A stretch of DNA of 64,000 bases, taken from assembly GCA_963697205.1 (NCBI GenBank), contig CAVONB010000016.1, forward strand, positions 186,001-250,000, written 5' to 3'. This document shows, one piece after another, positions 26,820 through 37,159 of this stretch. The DNA comes from CAVONB01 sp963697205 (GTDB taxonomy: Bacteria; Pseudomonadota; Alphaproteobacteria; Rhizobiales; Hyphomicrobiaceae). Both the position numbers and the translations under genes were made by a program. Each line of letters starts with the position of its first letter. Position 1 is the stretch's first letter. The notes beneath the pieces are model-generated. The model was not told where the DNA came from, did not search any database, and worked only from the letters and a program-made list of their open reading frames with translations.

Positions 26820-27747
26820 AGCGGGCCTCGAGTTCCGGGGTGATCAGGGTGTGGTCGGCGCCGGCGCGACGCGCGGCGTTCATCAATCCGCGCAGCACGA
26901 AGCCGTGTACGACTTCGCGCCGGTATTCGCGGCGTGTGCGCGAGGCGACACGGCTCACGGGCATGTCGGCAGCCGCCTCCAGACGATCCGCGCTGAGGGG
27001 GCCCGACATCAGGAAAGCCTCGACGTCGTCCAGACGCTGAGGAACGGGACCGACGCCGGCAAGGGCAATCCGCAAATCGGTAAACGTGCTCCGATCGGAC
27101 GTGAGCTTGGCTGCGACCGCCACGCATACCGAGGAGATGACGAGCGAGCGGCGGTGGCCGACCTTCTCGAAGGCTCCGCCATATCCCGACAGCGCATCGC
27201 ACGTGATCGAGACGAGGATCTCGTCGGGCGCGAGCACGGTGCGGCTGGGGCCGAGCACGAACTCCGACAGCGCAACGGTGCGCCGCGTGATGCCGGTGGC
27301 GGAGCGGGCTGCGATTTCCAGCTCCGCGTTGTGCGTGAGAAGCGCTGGCGTGCCGTCGGCAGCGGGCGATGCGTTGACAAGATTGCCGCCGATGGTGGCG
27401 GACTCGCGGATCTGATCGTCGGCGAACCAGATCGCGCAGAACGGCAGTGCGGGCAGCGTTGCCTTCAGCGCATCGTCGTCGAGGAAGCGCTGAAAGACGG
27501 TCGCGGCGCCGAGGCGGACTTGCGGGCCTTCTACCGAGCGCGACCCGATCTCGGGAATGCGGGTGACGTCGATCAGCACGGGGATGTGCTGGTCGCCGGC
27601 GCGCCCCTCGCGCGCCCACGGCAGAATATCGGTCGCGCCCGCCACCAGCCGGTAGCGTCCGGCGTGCGCGGCCATCGCATCGAAAGCCTCGTCGAGGCTT
27701 GCGGGAAGCAGGTAGTCATCGCAGGTCAGCACGTCGCTCGTCTCCAA
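26812..27747 (-). CDS. Molybdenum hydroxylase FAD-binding subunit (CoxM type)
   Basis: A 311-residue FAD-binding subunit of the xanthine dehydrogenase/CO dehydrogenase family. The FAD loops are VAGATDILPWAR near residue 36 and TIGGNLVNASPAADG near residue 118. It also has the C-terminal CO_deh_flav_C region (LPISRVASRTRREYRREVV-like). It passes electrons from the iron-sulfur clusters to an acceptor. It overlaps the next gene by 8 bp. The order FAD subunit, Fe-S plus Mo fusion, Mo C-terminal part differs from the usual coxMSL order only in the fusion. Confidence 0.9.
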   Translation of the reverse strand: METSDVLTCDDYLLPASLDEAFDAMAAHAGRYRLVAGATDILPWAREGRAGDQHIPVLIDVTRIPEIGSRSVEGPQVRLGAATVFQRFLDDDALKATLPALPFCAIWFADDQIRESATIGGNLVNASPAADGTPALLTHNAELEIAARSATGITRRTVALSEFVLGPSRTVLAPDEILVSITCDALSGYGGAFEKVGHRRSLVISSVCVAVAAKLTSDRSTFTDLRIALAGVGPVPQRLDDVEAFLMSGPLSADRLEAAADMPVSRVASRTRREYRREVVHGFVLRGLMNAARRAGADHTLITPELEARYA

Positions 27748-27783
27748 AGTGTCGTGCGGATTGCCGGGCCGCGCCGGCCGCTG

Positions 27784-28227
27784 TCATCGGGCGCGGGGCG
27801 CATAGAACGTGCCTTCGACCTCGAAGACATCGTCGGCGTTGAGGCGCGTGACCTCAACGATGGTGCGTGGTGGATATGCTCCGGCGCCCCAGACCTCCTC
27901 CTGCACGGCATTCACGATCGGCCTGAGCCTCGCCATGTCCGTGACGTAGACGACGAGGCGAACTGCATCGTGCAACCGCGCACCGGCGCTTTCGGCGATC
28001 AGCTGCATGTTGCGAAAGCCCTGGCGCACGCGCGCCTCGTCGCCGTCGACCAGCCGGTTGGTGGCGGGATCGATGCCGCGCATGCCGGCGACGTAGACGA
28101 AATCGCCGGCGCGCACACCAAGGCTCCAGGGCCCCGTCGGCGTGATCGCACCAACCGGCGCAAGCGTCGAAACGCCCGCGCGCGGCCCGCCGCGATCCTG
28201 ACCGATGCTTGCGCCGGCGTCCGTCAT
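27784..28227 (-). CDS. RidA/YjgF/YER057c/UK114 family protein
   Basis: A 147-residue RidA-type protein starting at ATG 28227. It contains the family regions GDFVYVAGMRGIDPATNRLV, QGFRNMQLIAESAGARLHDA, VRLVVYVTDMARLRPI and TIVEVTRLNADDVFEVEG. The arginine of RTIVEV that binds substrate carboxylate in deaminating RidA proteins appears present. The family hydrolyses reactive enamines and imines or acts as ring-opening deaminase. The gene start overlaps the stop of the upstream dehydrogenase gene (TGATG), so both are translated together. Its role in this locus is likely removal of an enamine/imine or a related ring compound. Confidence 0.85.
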   Translation of the reverse strand: MTDAGASIGQDRGGPRAGVSTLAPVGAITPTGPWSLGVRAGDFVYVAGMRGIDPATNRLVDGDEARVRQGFRNMQLIAESAGARLHDAVRLVVYVTDMARLRPIVNAVQEEVWGAGAYPPRTIVEVTRLNADDVFEVEGTFYAPRAR

Positions 28228-29397
28228 CACTCCGCCGCCGCCTTCTTGGCCGCGGTGTGCTTGGCCTTGACGACGACCTTGATCGCATCCTCGACGCGGT
28301 CCTTGGCGTAGCGGATCGCCTCGGGCAGATCCTCGAGCGCGAAGGTGTGGGTGTGGATCAGCGTCGCGTCGAAGCGCTTCTGTCGCATGAACGCCTCGGC
28401 GCGGTGCGTGGCGCTCTTGCCCTCGCCGCGGATGCCGTAGAGGTAGATGTTGTTGCGCACGATGTGGGCGATGTCGACCGGCGCCTCGTCGTGCGGGAAC
28501 GCGGCGAGGCAGATCTTGCCGCCGCGATTGACCATGTAGACGGCTTCGTTGACGCGCGTTGGCCGCGCCCGAGCACTCGACCACGTAGTCGACGCCCTTG
28601 CCGCCGTTGAGTTCCTTCACCTTCGCGACGACGTCGGGCTCCTTGCGGATGTTGATGACGTGGTCGGCGCCGAGCTTCAGTGCCGATCTCGAGACGGTTG
28701 TCGCGGGTGCCGGTCAGGATCACCGGCTGTGCGCCCGAGCGCCTTGGCGACGGCGACACCCATCAGGCCGATCGGGCCGGGACCGGTGACCACGACGCTT
28801 TCGCCGGCGACCAGGCCGCCGAGTTCGGTCAGGCCGTACATCGCGGTGCCGGCGGTGACGACGAGCGTCGCCTCCTCGTCGGTCATGTCGTCGGCGATCG
28901 CGACCAGGGTGTTGATGTTGTTGACCTGGTATTCGCAGAAGCCGCCGTCGGTGGTGAAGCCGTTGGCGCGGTGGCCCTTGTCGACGTCGCCGTAGTTCAG
29001 GCCGTAGTTGTGGCAGGACGTATACATGCCCTCGCGGCAGCGCTTGCACTGGCCGCAGCCGGCGTGGATCTCGACGGAGATGCGCTGGCCGATCTTGTAC
29101 TCGTCGACGCCCGGTCCGAGCGCGACGACGGTGCCCATGTACTCGTGGCCCGGCGTCCAGTTCTTGTTGTACGGCACGCCGCCCTGGATGAGGGCTGGCG
29201 GGCCGTGATAGATGACGTCGAGGTCGGTGGCGCAGATCGCCACGGCGTCGATGCGCACCAGCACCTCGGCCTTCTTCGGCACCGGTGTCGGCTTTTCGGT
29301 GTAGATCAGCTCGCCCGGATCGCCGAGCACCCAGGCCTTCATCTTGCTCGGGGATCGGGAAGGACGCGTTGGTCTTCACACCTTGGGGCGCATACAT
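28227..29397 (-). pseudogene. Zinc-dependent alcohol dehydrogenase (sorbitol/threonine dehydrogenase type), four frameshifts
   Basis: About 388 residues after correction. The likely start is ATG 29397 (MYAPQGVKTNASFPIPE), preceded by GAGAGGAGAAG; the frame then shifts at about 29346. The catalytic zinc domain has CATDLDVI and TPGHEYMGTVV, and the structural-zinc cysteines are in HAGCGQCKRCREGMYTSC. The Rossmann motif is VVVTGPGPIGLMG. Further one-base insertions occur at 28734-28736, 28683-28684 and near 28554; between them the frames read LGAQPVILTGTRDNRLEI, LKLGADHVINI and VDYVVECSGAAN. All four breaks are single added bases in an otherwise well-conserved protein, so a sequencing error is the best explanation. 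The enzyme oxidises a hydroxyl with NAD. Its stop overlaps the RidA start. Confidence 0.8.
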
Positions 29398-29424
29398 CGG
29401 GGCTTCTCCTCTCGCGGTCCGGCC

Positions 29425-30411
29425 TCACGTGGCGGACGGGTTTGCGTGACGTGCCGTTTTGGCGGCGGTGCGATGTGTCTGCTTTTCGGCTGCCGGCGGA
29501 TCGACAAAATCCGACAGAAGCCGCGCGGCGGAAACGACCTCTTCGCGGATCGTGGCGATGTGCTCCTTGTCGGCGCGCAGCGTCGGGGCGGAGCACGACA
29601 CCGCGCCGACGACGGCGCCGGTGTGATTGCGCACGACGGCGCCGATGCACATCACGCCGGGCTGGAACTCCTCGTTGTCGACGGCGTAGCCGTTGCGTCG
29701 AACGAGCCGCAATTCCTCAAACAGATGTGCGGTCTCGACAATCGTACGGGGCGTAAAGCGCGTCATGCCGTGGCGATCAAGCAGGCGGTGTGCCTCGTCC
29801 TCGGGAAGCCAGGCGAGCATCGCCTTGCCGGTGGCGGTGGCGTGTATGGCGTCGGCGGTGCCGAGCGCGCCCGTGTCGACGCGGACGGCATGACGGCCTT
29901 CGCGCTTCAGGAGCGTGACGATGCTGTCGCGCTGGAGGACGGCCAGGTGAACGGTCTCGCCGGTGCGCTCGTTGATGCGCTCGACCAGCGGCTCGGCGCG
30001 GCGAGGCAGATCGACCTGATTGAGGAAGGCCTGGCTCAGTCCGAGCACGCGGGCGCCGAGGCGGTAGGCGCGCTTTCCGGGAACCTGGGAGACGTATCCC
30101 GAGCGTGCCAGCGTGGCGAGCAGGTGGTGGCAGGTGGAGATGTTGAGCTGGGTCTTGTGTGACAGTTCGGTCAGGCTGATGCCGTTACCGGTCGCCTGGG
30201 CCAGCGCTTCCAGCAGGCGCAGAGCCCTATCGACAGACTGGATGCCGCTGCGATCACGTCCGTTGCCTGCGTCGTCGCGCGCGGTCGCGGACAACGCAGC
30301 CATGGCGAGCGATGGCTTTGCGGCCTCCTTGACGGCGGAAACCGGATGGGACGGTTTGCGCGGCACGAACGTTTCCCACAGTTTCGTCGTTTGAAACCTT
30401 GGTAGCGCCAT
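29425..30411 (-). CDS. IclR family transcriptional regulator
   Basis: A 328-residue regulator. An Ala/Lys-rich N-terminal extension of about 60 residues precedes the winged helix-turn-helix (SVDRALRLLEALAQ, ISLTELSHKTQLNISTCHHL, residues ~58-100). The IclR effector domain follows (RINERTGETVHLAVLQRDS, ATATGKAMLAWLPE, GVMCIGAVVRNHTGAVVGAV) with its characteristic small-molecule-binding loop. It sits directly upstream of the zinc dehydrogenase gene, 27 bp away on the same strand, at the head of the catabolic locus. It is the likely regulator of that locus, probably responding to its substrate. Confidence 0.9.
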   Translation of the reverse strand: MALPRFQTTKLWETFVPRKPSHPVSAVKEAAKPSLAMAALSATARDDAGNGRDRSGIQSVDRALRLLEALAQATGNGISLTELSHKTQLNISTCHHLLATLARSGYVSQVPGKRAYRLGARVLGLSQAFLNQVDLPRRAEPLVERINERTGETVHLAVLQRDSIVTLLKREGRHAVRVDTGALGTADAIHATATGKAMLAWLPEDEAHRLLDRHGMTRFTPRTIVETAHLFEELRLVRRNGYAVDNEEFQPGVMCIGAVVRNHTGAVVGAVSCSAPTLRADKEHIATIREEVVSAARLLSDFVDPPAAEKQTHRTAAKTARHANPSAT

Positions 30412-30734
30412 GCCGAATGGCGGTCAATGCTGTTTTGGGATTGCGAAGTTCGATTTTCGCGATGTGAATTTAATTCTGGGCGCCAGGGCTTGGCGGTGAG
30501 AGCGGCGCCGCCCGGCAGCAGTCGTGTTCACAACGGGCAAGACAGGGCTTCTCGTCCCGGCGCCCGCGCAACGCGGCGGCGCGGGGCCACCGCGCAGCGC
30601 GCCGCGCTTCAGGCGCACACGCGCCGACGGCCTACCGGCTGGGCGCACACCCGATCGGTCCATTCAGCGCTGGGGTTTCTTGAGGTGGTTTGCGGCGCGG
30701 CTGACGGCGCAACCCCGCGCGGCCTGCCGGCCGG
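30412..30734. other. Intergenic region, no gene recognised
   Basis: A 323 bp gap between the IclR and amidohydrolase genes on the minus strand. It holds no supported ORF. The side next to the IclR gene is AT-rich (about 30425-30480) and probably contains the regulator's promoter. No clear operator palindrome was found. Confidence 0.45.
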
Positions 30735-31553
30735 CTACTTGCCCGGCGCGTCCCAGCCGAGCCAGTCGAGCAGCGCGCGGCCCATGACCAACTCGAGGTC
30801 GCGACCCTTCAGCCAGTCCATTTCCTCGGTGAACATCGTCACGCACTGCCGGTATGGCGGCTTCATGCGCGTGATGTCGGTGCCCCAGAAGCAGCGTTCC
30901 GGACCGAACGCATCGAACATGCGCCGGATGTGGCCATGGATGTTGCACCAGGGATATTCGGCTGAGGAGTTCATCGGCGCGCCGGAGAGCTTCACCGACA
31001 CGTTCGGCCGCTTGGCGAGCGCAAGCAGATCCTCGATGCCGGCGAAGCTCGGATCGTCCTGCGTGGCCGACGGCGTGCCCATGTGGTCGATGGCGAGCTT
31101 CAGGTCCGGATACTTGTCGGCGACCTTGCCGATCTCGGGCAATGCGTCGGCGGCGTGGAGTGCGACCGGCAGCCCCTCCTTCTCCGCGGCCGCCCACACC
31201 CAATCCATCGTGCCTTCCGCCCACCACTGCTTGTGATGCGGCTGGTTCAGGACCCAGCGCAAACCGATCATGCCGGGCTTCTGTCGCCACGTCTTAATGA
31301 CATCGCGGCTCTCGGGCTTGTCGATCGGGAAGAAGCCCATCACAGCGAGCCGGTCGGGATGCGCGGCCGCGGCTTGCGAGGCCAGTTCATTGACCTCCGG
31401 CAGCATGAACGGCGGGCAGATGACGGCGGCATCGACGCCAGCGGCATCCATCTCGGCCAGCAGCTCCGTGGCGCCGAACGTCATCACCTGCCGGTGATGC
31501 GGCGGCAGCTTCCGATTCTCCCAGATGTGGACCTGGCTATCGACGATGATCAT
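30735..31553 (-). CDS. Amidohydrolase family (TIM-barrel) metal-dependent hydrolase
   Basis: A 272-residue protein of the amidohydrolase_2 group. The first metal site is DSQVHIWENRKLPPHH near residue 5 (HxW in place of HxH). Later come IGLRWVLNQPHHKQWW, LPVALHAADALPEI, LAIDHMGTPSA and CFWGTDITRMKPPYRQC, the last providing the conserved Asp. The start at ATG 31553 has GGGAG upstream; an alternative upstream start overlaps the repeat region and is not preferred. Members hydrolyse lactones or decarboxylate aromatic and 2-pyrone carboxylates. It is the first gene of the catabolic locus on the minus strand; the exact substrate is unknown. Confidence 0.85.
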   Translation of the reverse strand: MIIVDSQVHIWENRKLPPHHRQVMTFGATELLAEMDAAGVDAAVICPPFMLPEVNELASQAAAAHPDRLAVMGFFPIDKPESRDVIKTWRQKPGMIGLRWVLNQPHHKQWWAEGTMDWVWAAAEKEGLPVALHAADALPEIGKVADKYPDLKLAIDHMGTPSATQDDPSFAGIEDLLALAKRPNVSVKLSGAPMNSSAEYPWCNIHGHIRRMFDAFGPERCFWGTDITRMKPPYRQCVTMFTEEMDWLKGRDLELVMGRALLDWLGWDAPGK

Positions 31554-31570
31554 GGACGGTCTCCCGGTTT

Positions 31571-31647
31571 GGGGACACCCACCATTTTCCACGTCACCCC
31601 TCGCTCACCACACGCGCCGGCTTCAACGGAAAATGGTGGGTGTCCCC
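31571..31647. repeat. 20-bp perfect inverted repeat with 37-bp loop (REP-like)
   Basis: GGGGACACCCACCATTTTCC at 31571-31590 is exactly reverse-complemented at 31628-31647. Sequences of this GGGGACA..CCATTTTC type are familiar to me as REP-like palindromes in proteobacteria. It begins 18 bp upstream of the amidohydrolase start codon. Confidence 0.8.
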
Positions 31648-31700
31648 GCGCGTCGTTCTTGGTTGAACGCGATTGAACGGCAGGACCGCGCGGGTGGCAA

Positions 31701-31922
31701 GGGCGGCTCTAATTCGGGACAGGAAGAATTTCGGATGCGCGCGGGCCGGATCGCGGGTCAGGCTGAGAAATGCTTCCTGTCTTCGATTATTCTCTCTACG
31801 GCTCGAATTGCGGAACTTGACGCGGTGCGGGAAAAATACGGACAGGAAGAATTTATCGAGCCTGACGCGAGATCCGGGCCGTCGCGCATAGCAGTTCTTC
31901 CTGTCCCGAGTTAGAGCCGCCC
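31701..31922. repeat. MITE-like element: 222 bp with 30-bp terminal inverted repeats, carrying an ettA 3'-end copy
   Basis: The ends (GGGCGGCTCTAATTCGGGAC at 31701-31720, continuing to 31730, and its partner at 31893-31922) match at 28 of 30 positions as inverted repeats. Inside, GTCAGGCTGAGAAATGCTTC and its inverted partner near 31840-31865 extend the imperfect palindrome. The loop at about 31805-31830 (GAATTGCGGAACTTGACGCG) is a near copy of the last codons of ettA (32066-32092). No transposase is encoded, so movement, if any, would need a partner in trans. No target-site duplication was evident. Confidence 0.65.
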
Positions 31923-31948
31923 TAGCCACTCGCCCCATCCCGCCGTTT

Positions 31949-33724
<1,776 letters not shown>

Positions 33725-33957
33725 GGCAATGGCTCCTCGAGAGGGCAGCGATGAATTGGGTTGGCCCGGGTTCTATCCCGCCCGGCGAGCCAACTCAACC
33801 ATCCCTGATCGGCCGCGGCCGCAGCACCGCCTTGGCGGAAACCGGGGGCCGCGACGTGCGCCGGATCAAGGCATTCGGCGGGACACAGTGGCAGGTTTGG
33901 GAACGGCGGGGGACGTTGCCCGTTGCCTCATTATCGTGTCCTGCAGGAGGTGCCCTC

Positions 33958-34251
33958 ATGGCCAATCCAGACGATATGACCGCCCTGGCCGCCAAGCTCG
34001 ACGCGCTTGGCGACCGCATCGATCGCGCCCAGCAGGCGCTGGCCCAGCATGGGGTCGGCGGGGTCGGGCTCGATCAGGAGCTGGAGCGCATGCGTACGGC
34101 GCAGAACGCCCTCAAAGGCCGGATCACCGGCGGCGACGCGCATGCGACGGCGGCAGCCGACGTGGAGAACCTGCGCAACGCTTTCGAGCGCTGGATTGCG
34201 TCGAACGATCATCGGTTTTCGGCGACGGGCTCGCGGCCGCAGCGCCAATAA
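33958..34251 (+). CDS. Small hypothetical protein (97 residues)
   Basis: ATG 33958 has an excellent GCAGGAGG ribosome site, and the frame runs to 34251. The protein is soluble and helical: LAAKLDALGDRIDRAQQALA looks amphipathic and coiled-coil-like, and RMRTAQNALKGRI and VENLRNAFERWIAS continue as helices. No known domain was recognised. It is isolated between the ettA gene and the YciE-like gene, with no partner on its strand. It is likely expressed given the strong ribosome site, but its function is unknown. Confidence 0.6.
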   Translation: MANPDDMTALAAKLDALGDRIDRAQQALAQHGVGGVGLDQELERMRTAQNALKGRITGGDAHATAAADVENLRNAFERWIASNDHRFSATGSRPQRQ

Positions 34252-34402
34252 CTGCTCCTGCGATTTAATCGGGCGTGTGTGAACGCGGCGGCGCGCCCAG
34301 GGCGCACAAACGCCCGCGACACGCATGGCTCGGGCGTGGCACGGGCGCTCGCGCTTAGGCCGGCACCTTCGAGAGGCCCCGACCCAGAACTGATTGGGGG
34401 CG

Positions 34403-34885
34403 TCACCGCCGGCCGGCGTTGACAGCAGAGACGGCCAGATGCGTGAGCTTGTGGTTGGCCGCTTTCTCCATGTCGAGGATCTGCGTGAGGAGGTCGTGCG
34501 CCTCGTCGTGCCCCATTTCCTTGGCCCATTCGCGCAACGTGCCGTAACGGGCGATCTCGTAGTGCTCGACCGCCTGGCAGCAGCCGATGATGGCGGCGTC
34601 GCGGGCACGGACAGCCTTGGCCTCATCGATGACGCCCTCGGTCTCCTTGATGAGACCGTCTATGGCGTCGCATTTCTCGCCTGACGGCTTCTTGCCGATC
34701 GACTTGAAGACCTTGCCCAGGATCTTGATCTGCTCCTTCGTCTCGGCGAGGTGGTGGTCGAGGGCGGACTTCAGCTCCTTGCTGGAGGCAGCTTGCGATA
34801 CCTTCGGCAGGGCCTTCGTGAGGGCGTTCTCCGCGTAGTAGATATCCTGCAGCGTGTGCTCAAAGGCATCACTCAGCGTCTTCAT
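34403..34885 (-). CDS. YciE/DUF892-type ferritin-like protein
   Basis: A 160-residue helical protein of the YciE (DUF892) family. It opens MKTLSDAFEHTLQDIYYAEN and contains ETKEQIKILGKVFKSIGKKP, MGHDEAHDLLTQILDMEKAA and the metal-binding-type Glu/His positions of a ferritin-like four-helix bundle (AVEHYEIARYGTL). ATG 34885 has GGAGACG upstream. The family is often induced by osmotic or other stress, but its reaction is unclear. It probably has its own promoter. Confidence 0.85.
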   Translation of the reverse strand: MKTLSDAFEHTLQDIYYAENALTKALPKVSQAASSKELKSALDHHLAETKEQIKILGKVFKSIGKKPSGEKCDAIDGLIKETEGVIDEAKAVRARDAAIIGCCQAVEHYEIARYGTLREWAKEMGHDEAHDLLTQILDMEKAANHKLTHLAVSAVNAGRR

Positions 34886-35041
34886 GATCGTCTCCTTGTC
34901 GACGGTCGGGGCGCAGACCGCAACGGAATGTGGCGGTCGATCGCCCACGGGCATCCGCCCTCCCAGAACCGACAGACGAACGAGCCGGACGGCAGAAGGT
35001 TCCACGTCGTCGCTAGCGCAGGCGCGGGCAGCGCGCTCGGC

Positions 35042-35524
35042 TCAATTCGACGCGATCGGTGCGATGAAGTCGACGGCACGGGCCAGACCGTTGCACACGC
35101 GCCAGATGCAGCCGGTCGACAGGAACAGCTCCTGCACGCCCTCGTGGTCGCCGAACTGGAGCAGGTAGCCGTTGGTGACGACGGAGATCGAAAGCGTCGT
35201 CGACCGGCTGACGACCTGGCTCGACTGGGCCCGGTATACGGTCTCGACGAGCTTCCTGACGAGGTCGCGTGCGTCCTCCGCCGACATCTCAAACAGGGCG
35301 TGGCTCGACTTCGCCTGGTTGTAGGCGAACGTCGCCTCCAGGCGGACGGCATGAGGGCGGTAGGCGAGGATCTGCAACTGGCTCACCTGCTTGGCCTGCG
35401 GGAAGGCGAAGGCGCGCTCGTCGAGGTCGACCTTGATGACGAAATCGGGTGCAGCGGCGGCCTCGCGGGCGGCCTCCCGATCGGGGGCCTGCACGCCGTG
35501 GGCCTTGAAGTCGATGGTCGTCAT
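35042..35524 (-). CDS. Hypothetical protein (160 residues)
   Basis: An intact frame from ATG 35524, preceded by GAGGTCCAGCC. The sequence looks like a real soluble protein: an Ala/Glu-rich N-terminus (DREAAREAAAAPDFVIKVDL), hydrophobic strands (LSISVVTNGYLLQFG) and an amphipathic C-terminus (WRVCNGLARAVDFI). I do not recognise the family. No signal peptide or membrane segment is present. It lies on the minus strand upstream of the YciE-like gene (156 bp away), so a shared transcript is possible. Confidence that it is a true gene is moderate to good. Confidence 0.6.
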   Translation of the reverse strand: MTTIDFKAHGVQAPDREAAREAAAAPDFVIKVDLDERAFAFPQAKQVSQLQILAYRPHAVRLEATFAYNQAKSSHALFEMSAEDARDLVRKLVETVYRAQSSQVVSRSTTLSISVVTNGYLLQFGDHEGVQELFLSTGCIWRVCNGLARAVDFIAPIASN

Positions 35525-35699
35525 GGCTGGACCTCACGGATGTCGGTGGCCGGGCGGGTGGCCGCGGCCCTATTTCCTCGGCTCCCGCCCGCCGGCCGGT
35601 GGCCGTTGCGACCGCGTGCCCTTGCCCCGCCGGCGGGCGGGTGTCTATCCTGCCCGGCAACGTCCGGCCGGATCGGACGAATGGAACAGGAGGAAACGT

Positions 35700-36392
35700 A
35701 TGCAACTCGTCGATCTGAGCCGCGATATTTATCACAAAATGCCCCGGCTGTTGAACCACCCCTCGATCATGGTGACGCCGTTCGGCACGCACGAGGAAGT
35801 CCGCGAGGCCGACGGCTATAAATTCTCGTCGGCGACGATGGCGATCGTGATGGGCGACCACGCCGGGACGCACGTCGATGCGCCCAAGCACTTCGACGCC
35901 AATCCCATGGCGCAAGCGATCGATGAGATGCCGCTGGAGACCTTCTTCACGGAAGCCTTCTGCCTCGACCTCTCCCACAAGCCGTTGAAGTCGGACATCT
36001 CGATCGACGACCTCAAAGCCGCCATCGAGAAGGCGGGTATCACGATCAAGCCGAAGGACACCGCCCTCCTGCACATGGACTTCTTCCGACGCTGCTACGG
36101 CACGGACGGCTACCTCACCGATTTCCCGGGCCTGACCAAAGAGAGCGCGACATGGCTCGCCGAGCAGGGCATCGGCATGTTCGGCGTCGAAGCCGTCAGC
36201 CCTGGCCGGCCGCATCGCAACAACTTCGAGGTGCATCATGTGTGCCGCGACAAGGGCATCACCCACATGGAGGGGCTCGTCAATCTCGACAAGCTCGTCG
36301 GCAAGGGCCGATTCCGCTTCATCGGCTTCCCGCTGAAGATCCGCGGCGGGACCGGCAGCCCGATCCGCGCCGTGGCGTGGCTCGACGGCTGA
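35700..36392 (+). CDS. Cyclase family protein (kynurenine-formamidase-like metal-dependent hydrolase)
   Basis: A 230-residue protein. ATG 35700 follows GGAGGAAACGT. The metal-binding signature GDHAGTHVDAPKHFD near residue 60 is the classic HxGTHxDxPxH-type motif of the cyclase family. LLHMDFFRRCYGTD and FGVEAVSPGRPHRNNFEVHH supply further conserved residues. Members hydrolyse N-formylkynurenine, isatin or cyclic amides. It is followed 61 bp later by the NIPSNAP gene, so they may be co-transcribed. Confidence 0.88.
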   Translation: MQLVDLSRDIYHKMPRLLNHPSIMVTPFGTHEEVREADGYKFSSATMAIVMGDHAGTHVDAPKHFDANPMAQAIDEMPLETFFTEAFCLDLSHKPLKSDISIDDLKAAIEKAGITIKPKDTALLHMDFFRRCYGTDGYLTDFPGLTKESATWLAEQGIGMFGVEAVSPGRPHRNNFEVHHVCRDKGITHMEGLVNLDKLVGKGRFRFIGFPLKIRGGTGSPIRAVAWLDG

Positions 36393-36453
36393 CGACAGGC
36401 TTTACAGTCCACTGCCCACCAGACCCACCGATAGCAAACGAGGAAACGCCAAC

Positions 36454-37089
36454 ATGCTGCATGAATTGCGCGTCTATACGCTGAAGCCCGGCACGGCGGC
36501 GGCCGCGGCCGAAACCGCCGCCACGCTCGGCAAGGACATCCGCGGCGACCGCTACGGGAAGCTGGAAGGCTACTTCACCACCGATGTCGGGCCGTTGAAC
36601 CGGGCGGTCCATTTCTGGAGCCACGACAGCTACGAGGCGCGCACGAAGAACCGCGCCGGTCTCGGCCAGAACGAGCGCTGGGTGAAGGAGTACGTGCCTC
36701 TGATCCGCGAAAAGATGCTCCACCAGGACGTGCGCATCCTCAACCCGATCATCGCGCCGCGCGCGCCGGAGGGCACCGACAACCTCTACGAACTGCGCTT
36801 CTACAAGCTGAAGCCGACGATGGTGAAGAGCTGGCTCGACCTCTTCCAGTCGAAGCTCGCCGTGCGCGAGAAATATTCCAAGATCGTCGCGCTTTGGCAC
36901 ACGGAGGCGAACGAGACCAACGAGGTGGTGCACCTGTGGGCGCACAAGAACTTCGAGGCGCGCACGGCTGCGCGTATCGGCTCAAGCGCCGACAAGGAGT
37001 GGCAGGAGTACGTGAAGGCGAGCCGGCCGATGATCGACTACCAGGACAGCTGGCTGATGATGGCCGCGCCGCATTCGCCACTGCGGTGA
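36454..37089 (+). CDS. NIPSNAP family protein (two tandem dimeric alpha/beta barrel domains)
   Basis: A 211-residue protein with two repeats. The first begins HELRVYTLKPGTAAAAAETA and contains AVHFWSHDSYEARTKNRA; the second begins NLYELRFYKLKPTMVKSWLD and contains VVHLWAHKNFEARTAARI. The duplicated strand pattern is the NIPSNAP ferredoxin-like fold. It is commonly found next to hydrolases and oxidoreductases in catabolic operons; no reaction is established. A strong terminator follows. Confidence 0.85.
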   Translation: MLHELRVYTLKPGTAAAAAETAATLGKDIRGDRYGKLEGYFTTDVGPLNRAVHFWSHDSYEARTKNRAGLGQNERWVKEYVPLIREKMLHQDVRILNPIIAPRAPEGTDNLYELRFYKLKPTMVKSWLDLFQSKLAVREKYSKIVALWHTEANETNEVVHLWAHKNFEARTAARIGSSADKEWQEYVKASRPMIDYQDSWLMMAAPHSPLR

Positions 37090-37112
37090 GCCGTTCATCT
37101 GACGCACGATTC

Positions 37113-37140
37113 GACAGCGGCGCCTGGGCGCCGCTGTCTT
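37113..37140. terminator. Terminator after the NIPSNAP gene
   Basis: A perfect 12-bp stem (GACAGCGGCGCC / GGCGCCGCTGTC at 37113-37124 and 37127-37138) with a two-base loop is followed by TTCATTT. It sits 24 bp downstream of the stop codon and 20 bp before the next ATG. Confidence 0.7.
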
Positions 37141-37159
37141 CATTTGAGGGAGATACGGC

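Noticed and set aside
26536..28311. A 591-residue plus-strand frame
   Set aside because: Antisense to the FAD subunit and RidA genes, which have clear motifs; no protein signature in the plus frame.
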